Source of the DNA: Kitasatospora sp. NBC_01250
GTDB lineage: Bacteria > Actinomycetota > Actinomycetes > Streptomycetales > Streptomycetaceae
DNA: 64,000 nucleotides
Assembly (NCBI RefSeq): GCF_036226465.1
Contig: NZ_CP108476.1
Location: forward strand, 2,418,001 to 2,482,000
Direction of reading: 5' to 3'
The notes below the pieces were generated by a model that made no database searches, had not been told where the DNA came from, and saw nothing but the letters and a program-made list of their open reading frames with translations. The translations under genes and the position numbers were made by a program. The stretch's first letter is position 1, and each line of letters starts with the position of its first letter. This document shows, piece after piece, positions 32,588-40,543 of this stretch.

Positions 32588-33217
32588 ATGCCGCCTGGTA
32601 AGTATGGGTACGTGCGCTTCGATCTCGTACCCATGCCGCCGACCGTCCGGGACCGACCGCGGGACGACCGCGGCTACCCCGTGCCCGCCATCACTCCGTG
32701 GGAGGAGGGGCAGCCGCAGTTCGCGCTGACCGACTACGGACGCAGTGCCGACTGCGCGCGCGAGCGGCTCTGCTCGGTCTGCAACACGCTGATGCCGCGC
32801 GGACCGGTGTGGCGGGTGGTCGGGGCGGGCGAGAGCGCCGCGATCGGCGAAGCGCTGGCGGCCGGGCGGCCGTACCGCAACATGGCCCCGACCCTGGAGG
32901 GGCCGGGGCACCGCGCGTGCATGCTGTACGCCTCGATGGTCTGCCCGTACCTGGCCAGGCCCAACGCGCGCCGGAGCCTGACGGCGGAGCAGCCGGACAA
33001 GCTGACCGGGCACGTCGTGCGCGGGGCGGTGCGCGGGGCGCTGGGTGCGGTGGTGGGGTTCGGCGACTACGAGTTCGCGGTGACCGGGACCAACGTGATG
33101 TTCCGCTTCCTCGACGTGGTCGAGTACCTGCCGCACGACCATGCGGATGCCCACCTGGCTGAACTGCGCGCCGAGTTGGCCGCGAACGGCGGTGGGCCCG
33201 TCCGGCCGGCCGACTGA
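32588..33217 (+). CDS. Unrecognised protein with two Cys clusters
   Basis: A 209-residue protein I do not recognise. It has LCSVCNTLMPRGP near 64-76 and CMLYASMVCPYLARPN near 109-124, four cysteines spaced like a metal or disulfide site, and no signal or membrane segment. AT-rich DNA upstream and a clean terminator downstream support a real single-gene unit. The start could be a later ATG at 32633. Confidence 0.65.
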   Translation: MPPGKYGYVRFDLVPMPPTVRDRPRDDRGYPVPAITPWEEGQPQFALTDYGRSADCARERLCSVCNTLMPRGPVWRVVGAGESAAIGEALAAGRPYRNMAPTLEGPGHRACMLYASMVCPYLARPNARRSLTAEQPDKLTGHVVRGAVRGALGAVVGFGDYEFAVTGTNVMFRFLDVVEYLPHDHADAHLAELRAELAANGGGPVRPAD

Positions 33218-33227
33218 ACGGGCCCAC
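33192..33227 (+). terminator. 10-bp hairpin overlapping the stop codon
   Basis: GTGGGCCCGT (33192-33201) pairs perfectly with ACGGGCCCAC (33218-33227); the stop codon sits in the loop. Confidence 0.65.
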
Positions 33228-33314
33228 GAGGCACGGGGGCTCGGCTCTCAGCCGTGGGACCCCGAATCGCGAGGGAATCGCAAGGGGATGGTGAAGGAGT
33301 GTTGAACGTGCGAA

Positions 33315-33331
33315 GCGTGCGCAGCGCACGC
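33315..33331. promoter_or_regulatory. 17-bp palindrome at the MarR promoter
   Basis: GCGTGCGCAGCGCACGC is a perfect 8-1-8 palindrome immediately before TACTCT (33332-33337), which ends 6 nt before the MarR ATG. Binding here would block the promoter, as in autoregulated MarR genes. The -10 to ATG distance suggests a leaderless message. Confidence 0.5.
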
Positions 33332-33343
33332 TACTCTGGAGCC

Positions 33344-33793
33344 ATGGAGAACGACGTGGGCCGGGAGATCGCCGATGCGCTGGGGCTGCTGCTGCGGCGC
33401 ACCACCCGTGAACGCCTCTACCGCGGCCTGACCGAGGGCCTGGGCGAGGGCGTGGACGAGCTGACCTACCCGGTGCTCAGCGGTCTGGCCCGGACCGGCC
33501 CGTGCAGCGCCGCCGAGCTGGCGCCCGAGGTGGGGCTGGACCGGTCCGGCGTCACCCGGCGCGCCTCCCGCCTGGAGGACGCGGGCCTGGTGCGCCGCGA
33601 GCCCGACCCGGCCGACCGGCGGGCGGCCCTGCTGATCCTCACCGAGCAGGGCGAGGCGGTGGTGGCCGAGAGCCGCCGGCGCCTGGCCTCCCGCATCGAG
33701 GCCGCCCTCGGCTCCTGGCCCGCCGCCGAGGCCAGGACCTTCGCCCACCAGCTGCACCGCTTCGTCACCGACGGGCCGTTCGCAGCCGACTAG
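33344..33793 (+). CDS. MarR family transcriptional regulator
   Basis: A 149-residue winged-helix protein. LTYPVLSGLARTGPCSAAEL, VGLDRSGVTRRASRLEDAGLV (recognition helix) and wing DPADRRAALLILTEQGEAVV are typical. The start is the ATG at 33344; only GGAG two nt away precedes it, and the TACTCT box just upstream favours leaderless translation over the longer frame from 33254. Convergent with the CobW-like gene; target unknown. Confidence 0.9.
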   Translation: MENDVGREIADALGLLLRRTTRERLYRGLTEGLGEGVDELTYPVLSGLARTGPCSAAELAPEVGLDRSGVTRRASRLEDAGLVRREPDPADRRAALLILTEQGEAVVAESRRRLASRIEAALGSWPAAEARTFAHQLHRFVTDGPFAAD

Positions 33794-33866
33794 GCACCGG
33801 GGGCGGCGGCCGGATCGGGGCGCCGGGGCGGACCGCCGGGCAGGATCTCGGGCTCGGGGCTGCCGG

Positions 33867-35084
33867 TCAGGAGACCGGGTCGAGCAGGCCCTCGAAGGCG
33901 TCGGCGAGTGCCTTCCAGCCCGCCTCGCCGCCCACCAGCTCGGCGTCCGTGAGCAGGCAGGAGTCGAGCAGCCGGACGATCCCCTCGGCGTCCAGGCCCG
34001 CGGCGGTGAAGGCGAGTTGCTGCACCCGGTCACCGTGCAGGGGATGCCAGTCCAGGGCCGCGGCGGCGCGGCGGCTGGGCGGGTAGAGCTCCCAGGCGGC
34101 GTCCGGCAGGCAGGTGAGCCACGGGCCGCACTCCTCCACCGCCAGGCTGGCCCCGGCCGCGTCCCAGGCCAGCAGCTGGTCGGGCCGGTTGGCCAGCCAG
34201 AACCGGCCCCGGCTGCGCTGGGCGGCCGGGACGAGCCGGTTCAGCGCCTCGTACAGCCGGGCCGGGTGCAGCGGGCGGCGGCGTTCCCAGACCACCGTGG
34301 CCACACCCGCCTCGTCGCGCTCCTGCGGCAGCAGGGCCAGCGCCGGATTGACCCGGTCCCGGGCGGCGGGCACGTCGAAACCGGCGAGCGCGGCCCGGAT
34401 CAGCTCGCCGGTGGCGAGCCGGACGATGCGCGCGGTGGGGTGCAGTTGCCGCAGCATCGCCAGTGCGGTCCGCCGCCGGGGCGCGTCACCGCCCTCGGCT
34501 CCCGCCCGTGGCACGGCGAGCGCACCGGCGTACTCGATCTGGTGGGCCAGCGCCTCGGCCCGGGTGCGGGTGTCCTGGGCACAGCCCTGCAGACCGTGGG
34601 CGCCGAGTTCGTCCGGCACGGAGAGGTCGGCGACCAGGTGCAACGGGTCCACCACCGTGATGACACCGGCGAGTTCGATCACCTCGTGCAGCGGGCGTCC
34701 GTCCACCTCGCCCTCGGCGATCAGCTCCACCGCCGGATGGGGATCACTGGCGCCCCACAACTCCACGATCGCGAGCCCGTGTTGACCCCGCTCGGCGATC
34801 CGCAGCAGCTCGGGCAGCAGGTCCTCGCGCAGCGCGCAGCAGGGGCAGTCATTGGTCAGCGGAACCGCCGTCGGGGCGAACTCGCCCCCGCCGTCCCGGA
34901 TCCGCCGGTACACGATGCCGTCGGTGGCGTCCCGCAGGTCGTGGTGGAGGACGACGGCCTCGACGCAGCCGTCGAGCAGTTCGAGCACGGCCTGGCGGCG
35001 CCGGGCCGCGTGCAGGCCCGCGACCACCACGACCGGCAGTCGAACGGCGTCCATGGCGTCAGCGGTGGGTTCACTTTCGGACAT
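33867..35084 (-). CDS. COG0523/CobW-like zinc-associated protein with degenerate P-loop
   Basis: A 405-residue protein. It keeps the COG0523 metal motif as NDCPCCALREDLLPELLR near 78-95, the AIVELWGASDP strand, and a CobW C-terminal domain (GRFWLANRPDQLLAWDAAGA). The Walker A position, expected as GxxGxGKTT, reads VVAGLHAARRRQAVL, without the GK(S/T). COG0523 GTPases deliver zinc during starvation; this copy may bind nucleotide poorly or not at all. A Zur-like box lies 90 nt upstream (35174-35188), supporting induction by zinc limitation. Confidence 0.8.
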   Translation of the reverse strand: MSESEPTADAMDAVRLPVVVVAGLHAARRRQAVLELLDGCVEAVVLHHDLRDATDGIVYRRIRDGGGEFAPTAVPLTNDCPCCALREDLLPELLRIAERGQHGLAIVELWGASDPHPAVELIAEGEVDGRPLHEVIELAGVITVVDPLHLVADLSVPDELGAHGLQGCAQDTRTRAEALAHQIEYAGALAVPRAGAEGGDAPRRRTALAMLRQLHPTARIVRLATGELIRAALAGFDVPAARDRVNPALALLPQERDEAGVATVVWERRRPLHPARLYEALNRLVPAAQRSRGRFWLANRPDQLLAWDAAGASLAVEECGPWLTCLPDAAWELYPPSRRAAAALDWHPLHGDRVQQLAFTAAGLDAEGIVRLLDSCLLTDAELVGGEAGWKALADAFEGLLDPVS

Positions 35085-35173
35085 GGCAGGACTCCGGATG
35101 CTGGGTGTGGATGTGCATGCCGCCAGGGCGCGGCGGGGCGCGACCACCCCGGCAGCACGCACTTTACCCTAGA

Positions 35174-35188
35174 TGAAAACGACTTTCA
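35174..35188. promoter_or_regulatory. Zur-like box
   Basis: TGAAAACGACTTTCA resembles the streptomycete Zur site (TGAAAATGATTTTCA), keeping both TGAAA/TTTCA arms. It lies upstream of the CobW-like gene. A related site is at 53877-53891 before the zinc ABC operon. Confidence 0.65.
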
Positions 35189-35220
35189 TTATGCTTTCGC
35201 GCCAGGACTCCCGGGCTGCT

Positions 35221-35796
35221 CTAGCGGACCTCACCCGTCAGCACATCCGCCGCCCAGGCCGCCAGCCGTTCCGCCACCGGACCGGCACCGTCCAGCACCC
35301 GCCGCACGAACGCCTCCCGCTCGTGCGCCAGTACCGCCGCCTCCCACACGCACGGCGCCAACCCGGCGCGCCCGGGCCGCAGTTGATCCGGCTGCCCGGC
35401 GGGCCCGGTGAAGATCGCGAGGTCCGACATGTACCCCTCGATCCAGCTGTGCACCAGCACGTAGTCACCGTCCCCACCGGCGTGCACGATCAGCACCCCC
35501 AGCCCGAGCGACCCCCGGGCGGCGGCGCCGGCCAGCTGCCCGCCGGCGATCGCCACGATCGGCTCCAGCTCGCGCTCGGCCAGCGTGCGCTCGGGCGCCT
35601 CGATCACATAGAGCTTCACCAGGTGCCCGGCGACCTCCCGAACGCCGACGGACCGTACGGCGCGGGCATGGTGGTCCACCGCGAGGGCGAGGAGGGCGGA
35701 TCCGTCCACGGCGGTGGGGAGCGGGTGAAGGTACTCCCCCGGTGCCTTCTCTGCCGCCTTCTCTACTGCCTGCTCCACTGTCTGATTCTCGATCAT
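35221..35796 (-). CDS. Unrecognised 191-residue protein
   Basis: No domain is recognised. The sequence has an Ala/Glu-rich N-terminus, SWIEGYMSDLAIFTGPAG near 117-134 and no signal or membrane segment. Codon bias at third positions is typical of real genes here. It is co-directional with the PadR gene, 33 nt downstream of it, suggesting one transcript. Confidence 0.6.
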   Translation of the reverse strand: MIENQTVEQAVEKAAEKAPGEYLHPLPTAVDGSALLALAVDHHARAVRSVGVREVAGHLVKLYVIEAPERTLAERELEPIVAIAGGQLAGAAARGSLGLGVLIVHAGGDGDYVLVHSWIEGYMSDLAIFTGPAGQPDQLRPGRAGLAPCVWEAAVLAHEREAFVRRVLDGAGPVAERLAAWAADVLTGEVR

Positions 35797-35829
35797 GCCG
35801 CCATCATCGTCCGCGAGTCACGGGCGCTG

Positions 35830-36447
35830 CTAGGGGGTTTGGGCCTCACTGGCGGCGGCGACGGCGAGCAGTTCCTCGGCGCTCCAGGCGAGGGCGCCCG
35901 AGCGGAGGTCCGCGATGACCGACTCCAGCCAGCCGACCTCGGCCCTCGCGACCGTGAGGCTGTACTCGGTCTCCAGCAGAGCGACCCGGGGGACACCGGA
36001 CTCCGCGGTCTCGGCCAGCGCGCGCTCCAGCGCGGCCCGGGTGCCGCGCACCGAGGCGAGGCGGGCGGCCAAAGCCTCGACGATCTCGTCCGGGGTGAGC
36101 AGCATCAGATTGGAGAGAGCCACCGGAAACTCGGGGAACTCCTGCTTGGGCGAGCGGAGCATGTCCAGCAGCCAGGTGCGGGTGGTCTGCCGGCCCGCCT
36201 CGGTGAGCTCGTAGACGGTCCGCTCCGGGTACTGCTGGTCGCGCCCGGTCTCGCGGACCGCAATCAGGCCCGCCGTGAGCAGCCGGTCGATGGTGCGGTA
36301 CAGGCCGGTCCGCTGGCCGACGTTCACCACCTGGTCCTTGCCCCACTGCTTGAGCAGCCGCTGCATGCCGTACGGGTGCAGCGGCTTGAAGTGCAGCAAC
36401 GACAGGACGGTCAGGCCCATGGGCGAGCTCTTCACGGCGGTACTCAT
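35830..36447 (-). CDS. PadR family transcriptional regulator
   Basis: A 205-residue protein. MGLTVLSLLHFKPLHPYGMQ near 10-29, TGLYRTIDRLLTAGLIAV (recognition helix) and RTVYELTEAGRQTTRTWLL form the PadR winged helix; the C-terminal ~100 residues are the Vir_act_alpha dimerisation helices. It is divergent from a flavin monooxygenase with a perfect 13-bp inverted repeat between, so it very likely represses that gene and itself in response to an aromatic or xenobiotic compound. Confidence 0.92.
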   Translation of the reverse strand: MSTAVKSSPMGLTVLSLLHFKPLHPYGMQRLLKQWGKDQVVNVGQRTGLYRTIDRLLTAGLIAVRETGRDQQYPERTVYELTEAGRQTTRTWLLDMLRSPKQEFPEFPVALSNLMLLTPDEIVEALAARLASVRGTRAALERALAETAESGVPRVALLETEYSLTVARAEVGWLESVIADLRSGALAWSAEELLAVAAASEAQTP

Positions 36448-36472
36448 GCCCTGATGTTACCCACGGCGGAAC

Positions 36473-36504
36473 TAGTTGCACTGAAACTAGATTCAGTGCA
36501 ACTA
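36473..36504. promoter_or_regulatory. PadR operator: perfect 13-bp inverted repeat
   Basis: TAGTTGCACTGAA (36473-36485) and TTCAGTGCAACTA (36492-36504) flank ACTAGA. It is centred in the 104-nt gap between the divergent PadR and monooxygenase starts, 25 nt from the PadR start codon. Confidence 0.8.
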
Positions 36505-36551
36505 TGGAGAGGTCGGCGGACAGCCGACCCCGAGAGGAGAGGGACGAGACC

Positions 36552-37760
36552 ATGGCAACGGAGATCAAGAAGGCGCTGGTCATCGGCGGCGGAGTCGCCG
36601 GGCCCGTCACCGCGATGGCCCTCCAGCAGGCGGGCATCGAGGCCGGCGTCCACGAGGCGTACACGGAGACCGCCACCGGCGTCGGCGCCGCACTCGGGCT
36701 CGCACCGAACGGGCTGGCCGCGCTGGACGTGATCGGCACCGGCGACCTGGTGCGCCGGCTCGGCGACCCGATGGACGCCATCGTGCTGCAGAGCTGGAAC
36801 GGCAAGCAGCTCGCCTCGTTCGGCAGCCCCGGCCGGCTGGAGCCGACCCGGCTGGTGATGCGCAGCGACCTGTACCAGGCGCTGTACGCGGAAGCCCTCC
36901 GGCGGGGCATCCGGATCGAGCACGGCAAGCGGCTGATCGGCGTCACGCAGACCGCGGACAGCGTGACGGCGGAGTTCGCCGACGGCTCCACCGCCACCGG
37001 CGACCTGCTGATCGGCGCCGACGGGATCCGGTCCACCGTGCGCGGCCTGATCGACCCGGCCGCCCCGCAGCCGCGGTACGCCGGGCTGCAGGGCTTCGGC
37101 TCGATGAACGCGCAGGCCGGCCTGGTGCCGGACACCGGTGGCAAGATGTACATGACCTTCGGCAAGCGGGCCTTCTTCGGCCTCCAGGTGATCAACGGGA
37201 GCGCCGTCTGGTTCGTCAACCTGCCGTGGGCCGAGCCGCTCACCCAGGCCGAGGCGGTGGCACGCGGCGCCGAGCGGTGGCTGAAGGAGTTGGCAACCGC
37301 GTGCGCGGGCGACCGCACCCCGGCCGCCGAGCTGATCCGCCGCACCGATCCGGCCCAGCTGCTGATCACCGGCCCGATGGAGAACATGCCGGCGGTCCCG
37401 CAGTGGAGCCGGGACCGAATGGTGCTGGTCGGCGACTCCGCGCACGCGCCCTCGTCCAGCTCCGGCCAGGGGGCGTCGCTGGCCATCGAGAGCGCGGTGG
37501 AACTGGCGCGCTGCCTCAGGGATCTGCCGCTGCGTCAGGCCCTCGCGCGGTACGAGGAGCTGCGCCGCCCGCGGGTCGAGCGGATCATCAAGGCGGCCGA
37601 GCGGACCAACAGCAACAAGGCGGCCGGCCCGGTGGCCCGGGTGCTGCGGGACGCGCTGATGCCCCTCGGGATGAAGCTCATCAGCCCGGAGAAGATGGCC
37701 TGGCAGTTCGAGCACCGGATCGACTGGTCGGCCCCGGCCGCGGCCACGGCCACGGCCTGA
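36552..37760 (+). CDS. FAD-dependent monooxygenase (PadR-associated)
   Basis: A 402-residue group A flavin monooxygenase: ALVIGGGVAGPVTAMALQQAG near 8, GADGIRSTVR near 155, and MVLVGDSAHAPSSSSGQGAS near 292 with the canonical GD. It is not closely related to the two cluster monooxygenases; TetX-like or antibiotic- and xenobiotic-hydroxylating enzymes are the nearest type. GAGAGG upstream fixes the ATG at 36552. The PadR pair suggests inducible detoxification. Confidence 0.88.
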   Translation: MATEIKKALVIGGGVAGPVTAMALQQAGIEAGVHEAYTETATGVGAALGLAPNGLAALDVIGTGDLVRRLGDPMDAIVLQSWNGKQLASFGSPGRLEPTRLVMRSDLYQALYAEALRRGIRIEHGKRLIGVTQTADSVTAEFADGSTATGDLLIGADGIRSTVRGLIDPAAPQPRYAGLQGFGSMNAQAGLVPDTGGKMYMTFGKRAFFGLQVINGSAVWFVNLPWAEPLTQAEAVARGAERWLKELATACAGDRTPAAELIRRTDPAQLLITGPMENMPAVPQWSRDRMVLVGDSAHAPSSSSGQGASLAIESAVELARCLRDLPLRQALARYEELRRPRVERIIKAAERTNSNKAAGPVARVLRDALMPLGMKLISPEKMAWQFEHRIDWSAPAAATATA

Positions 37761-37773
37761 CGATCGGTGCGGC

Positions 37774-39225
37774 CTACTCCGGTGCCCGGAAGCCGCCGAT
37801 CTCCTGCTCCAGCAGTTCGGCCAGCCGCAGCGGGGTGCGGTCCTCGAACATCGGGCCGATGAGCTGCACGCCCACCGGCAACCCCTCGGGAGACCGGCCC
37901 GCGGGCACCGCGGTGGCGGGCAGGCCGGGCATGGTGGCCGCACCGGCCCAGACGAGCTGGTCGAAGTACGGGTACCCGACGCCGTCGATGTCGAGCCGGC
38001 GTCCCAGCGGATCGGGGTTGTGGTCGTGCGGGAACGCGGGAGTCGGCGTGATCGGACACACCACCACGTCGAACTCGGCGAAGAGCTGCCGCCAGCCGTG
38101 GCGGTGGAGCTCACGGCGGCCGTTCGCCTCCATCCAGTCGCGGTGGCTGAACAGCATGCCGCGCAGCCGGGTCGCATCGAGACTCCGGTCGTCCGTGCTC
38201 AACGCGGCGGCCCGGGAGCGCAGTTGCTCGTACGCCTCGACGGGGAAGCGGGCCACGGAGCCCGAGAACAGCAACTGCGTGTAGAGCGTGGCGGCTTCGG
38301 CCAGATCGGGCAGCAGCGGGCTGTCCCGCTCGACGCGGGCACCGGCGCCGGTGAGCGCGTCGGCCACCCGGTTCACCCCGGCCCGCACCGCGGCCCCGGT
38401 GGGGATGAACGGATGCTCCTCCAGCACCAGCACCCGGAAGTCGCCGAGCCGCTCTTGGCGCGCGGGCGGCAGCGTCACGTCGTAGGCCACACCGTGCGTC
38501 AGCGGATCCGGTCCGGCCATGACGTCGAGCAGGAGGGTGAGGTCGCGGGCCGTGCGCGCCATCGGTCCGACGACGGCGAGGTCGAGGTCGACGGGCAACA
38601 CCGGTGCGTCCGGCGGGACCATGCCGCGGCTCGCCGCCAGCCCGAGGCTCGGCTTGTGCGCATAGACACCGCAGAAGTGTGCGGGCGTGCGCAGCGAACC
38701 GGCGAGGTCGGAGCCGATGGACAGCGCGCCGAACCCGGCCGCCAGCGCCGCCGCCGACCCGCCGGAGGAGCCGCCCGACGTACGCGTGTGATCCCACGGG
38801 TTGTTGGTGGTGCCGTAGATCGCGTTGAAGCTCTGAATATCCTGCAGCCCCAACGGCACATTGGTCTTGCCCAGCACCACCGCGCCCGCGGACCTGAGCC
38901 GCGACACCTGCACCGCATCCTCGGCCGGCACGTGGTCCCGATGCTCCGGCATGCCCCAAGTCGTGGTCAGCCCAGCCACGTTGTAGGACTCCTTGACCGT
39001 CACCGGAATCCCGAGCAGCGGGCGCTCCTCGCCACGGGCACGTGCCTGGTCGGCCGCGTGGGCGGCAGCGCGTGCACGGTCGAAGTCGGGGACGCAGATG
39101 GCGTTGATCGCCTTGTCGTCGCGCTCGATGCGGGCGATCGCCTGGTCGGTGAGTTCCACCGAGGTCACGTCGCCGGCGCGGAGGGCGGTGATGAGGTCTT
39201 CGGCCGAATGAAGGTTCCAGTCCAT
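37774..39225 (-). CDS. Amidase signature family enzyme, copy 2
   Basis: A 483-residue amidase: GIPVTVKESYN (catalytic Lys), TSGGSSGGSAAALAAGFGA (cis-Ser) and SDLAGSLRTPAHFCG (nucleophile Ser). It is convergent with the monooxygenase, ending 13 nt from it. It is closer to general 6-aminohexanoate/aryl-acyl amidases than to GatA. No link to the cluster amidase at 24733 beyond family membership. Substrate unknown. Confidence 0.88.
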   Translation of the reverse strand: MDWNLHSAEDLITALRAGDVTSVELTDQAIARIERDDKAINAICVPDFDRARAAAHAADQARARGEERPLLGIPVTVKESYNVAGLTTTWGMPEHRDHVPAEDAVQVSRLRSAGAVVLGKTNVPLGLQDIQSFNAIYGTTNNPWDHTRTSGGSSGGSAAALAAGFGALSIGSDLAGSLRTPAHFCGVYAHKPSLGLAASRGMVPPDAPVLPVDLDLAVVGPMARTARDLTLLLDVMAGPDPLTHGVAYDVTLPPARQERLGDFRVLVLEEHPFIPTGAAVRAGVNRVADALTGAGARVERDSPLLPDLAEAATLYTQLLFSGSVARFPVEAYEQLRSRAAALSTDDRSLDATRLRGMLFSHRDWMEANGRRELHRHGWRQLFAEFDVVVCPITPTPAFPHDHNPDPLGRRLDIDGVGYPYFDQLVWAGAATMPGLPATAVPAGRSPEGLPVGVQLIGPMFEDRTPLRLAELLEQEIGGFRAPE

Positions 39226-39365
39226 GCGGTCGACCGTAGCGAGGGGTGAAACAGGCCACGAAATACCAATTCGCGCAACGGGCTATCCGTACTGGTCGGT
39301 CCCCCGCGCTGTTGTTCGGCGTGCAACTGGTCGGCCATCAACTCCGCTGTGGTGACAGGGCGGCG

Positions 39366-40025
39366 CTAGGACGCGGGCGGGGTCGGCTCGATCTCCGGCG
39401 CCGTGCTGCCAGCCGATGGGAACACTCGGTTCGTGACCTCGTCCGGTGTCGGGGCCAGTCCGAGGGACTGCATCGCGCTGAATGACCGAAGCCGGTCCCG
39501 CGCGACCGGATCGTCAATCCGGTCGATCAGCGCGAGCACCTGTTCACGGGTGAGATCAGCACGCAGTTCTTCGCTGACGCGCTCGGCTTGGGCAGTCAGG
39601 TGCTTCCGTGACCGATTCGCGTGGACGGCGAAGGCTCCGCCACAAGTACCGATCAGAACGCCGCCCAGGCTGGTCATCAGCGCAGCAGCAGTTCCAGCCG
39701 ACGCCCCGTGACGCATCAGAGCCAGTACACCCCCACACAGCAGGACGATCGCCCCGGCTGACATGAAGATCACGCTCAGCCTGAAGGTAGTCTCGCCTTG
39801 GCTGAGCGCCTGGCGAAGGAAGTCGGAGAGGAACTTCTGTCGCGGGTCCTCAGCCGGAGCCGGAGCCGGCACCGACCCCGGGGCGTGACTGTTGATGAAG
39901 ACGTTCTGCACCCCACCCCTCTGGGAGATGGCACCCGTATGTGAAATGCCGACTTGTCCTGGTGGGGCAACAGTCCACTCCACAGCTGGCGGTCCCTCAA
40001 CTGTGCGGTCCTGGTCATCTGGCAT
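39366..40025 (-). CDS. Membrane protein resembling TRADD-N-associated transmembrane domain
   Basis: A 219-residue protein. The N-terminal ~60 residues are Pro-rich and polar, with VAPPGQVGISHTG and GGVQNVFINSH. Two membrane segments follow (about 84-103 and 113-133) with an amphipathic FLRQALSQGETTFRLSVIF before them, and a charged helical tail LTREQVLALIDRIDDPVARD. The arrangement resembles membrane domains found with NTPase conflict systems in actinomycetes, but the match is by eye only. GAGGGGGA precedes the ATG. The role is unknown. Confidence 0.6.
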   Translation of the reverse strand: MPDDQDRTVEGPPAVEWTVAPPGQVGISHTGAISQRGGVQNVFINSHAPGSVPAPAPAEDPRQKFLSDFLRQALSQGETTFRLSVIFMSAGAIVLLCGGVLALMRHGASAGTAAALMTSLGGVLIGTCGGAFAVHANRSRKHLTAQAERVSEELRADLTREQVLALIDRIDDPVARDRLRSFSAMQSLGLAPTPDEVTNRVFPSAGSTAPEIEPTPPAS

Positions 40026-40036
40026 GAGTCCCCCTC

Positions 40037-40372
40037 ATGGAACAGGCCGAGCACTGCGGCGAGCCTGACTACAACTACCGTAGCGACCGGTCTGAGCGGG
40101 CGTGGCGGGAACTACGCGACCAAATCCATCCGGGGCCGGAATGGACGGACGCGGCCCTGCTGGTACCCGGCCTGATCGCTGCGGGTCACCTCCCGGCCAG
40201 GCCGACTGCGTCCCAACAGGTACCGGCCTACCGCGACGCGAACCCCGCGCAGCTGGCAGTCTTCGCCCGGACCATCCACGGGTTATGGGCGAGCCGTGCC
40301 GCTGACGACCCGCTGCCACAGCGGGCGCGGCTCACAGAAGCGGCCGTGCGGTGGACGCGCCTGCACGGCTGA
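40037..40372 (+). CDS. Unrecognised 111-residue protein
   Basis: Short polar protein, rich in Asp, Pro and Arg (PDYNYRSDRSERAWRELRDQ), with no domain or membrane segment. It begins 11 nt from the divergent membrane-protein start and has no clear ribosome site, so the start may be wrong or the gene leaderless. Codon bias supports coding. Confidence 0.4.
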   Translation: MEQAEHCGEPDYNYRSDRSERAWRELRDQIHPGPEWTDAALLVPGLIAAGHLPARPTASQQVPAYRDANPAQLAVFARTIHGLWASRAADDPLPQRARLTEAAVRWTRLHG

Positions 40373-40543
40373 CGGAATGGGCGGCTTGAGGCGACCGGTC
40401 GTGGCGCCAGGAGTTTGCGCATTTTTGCGCGTTCCGGGGGCAGGCGGCGAACCAGTCGGCTGACCGCGCGTCAGTCGCGCGCCGGTCCCCCACGGCGCAC
40501 TAGCGTCGCCGTCAGCACGGCGAAACGATGACGGGAAAGGACG

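Noticed and set aside
40373..40543. c-di-AMP (ydaO-type) riboswitch before the KimA-like gene
   Set aside because: Leader is only about 170 nt and I could not trace the conserved junction motifs; a covariance-model search would decide it.
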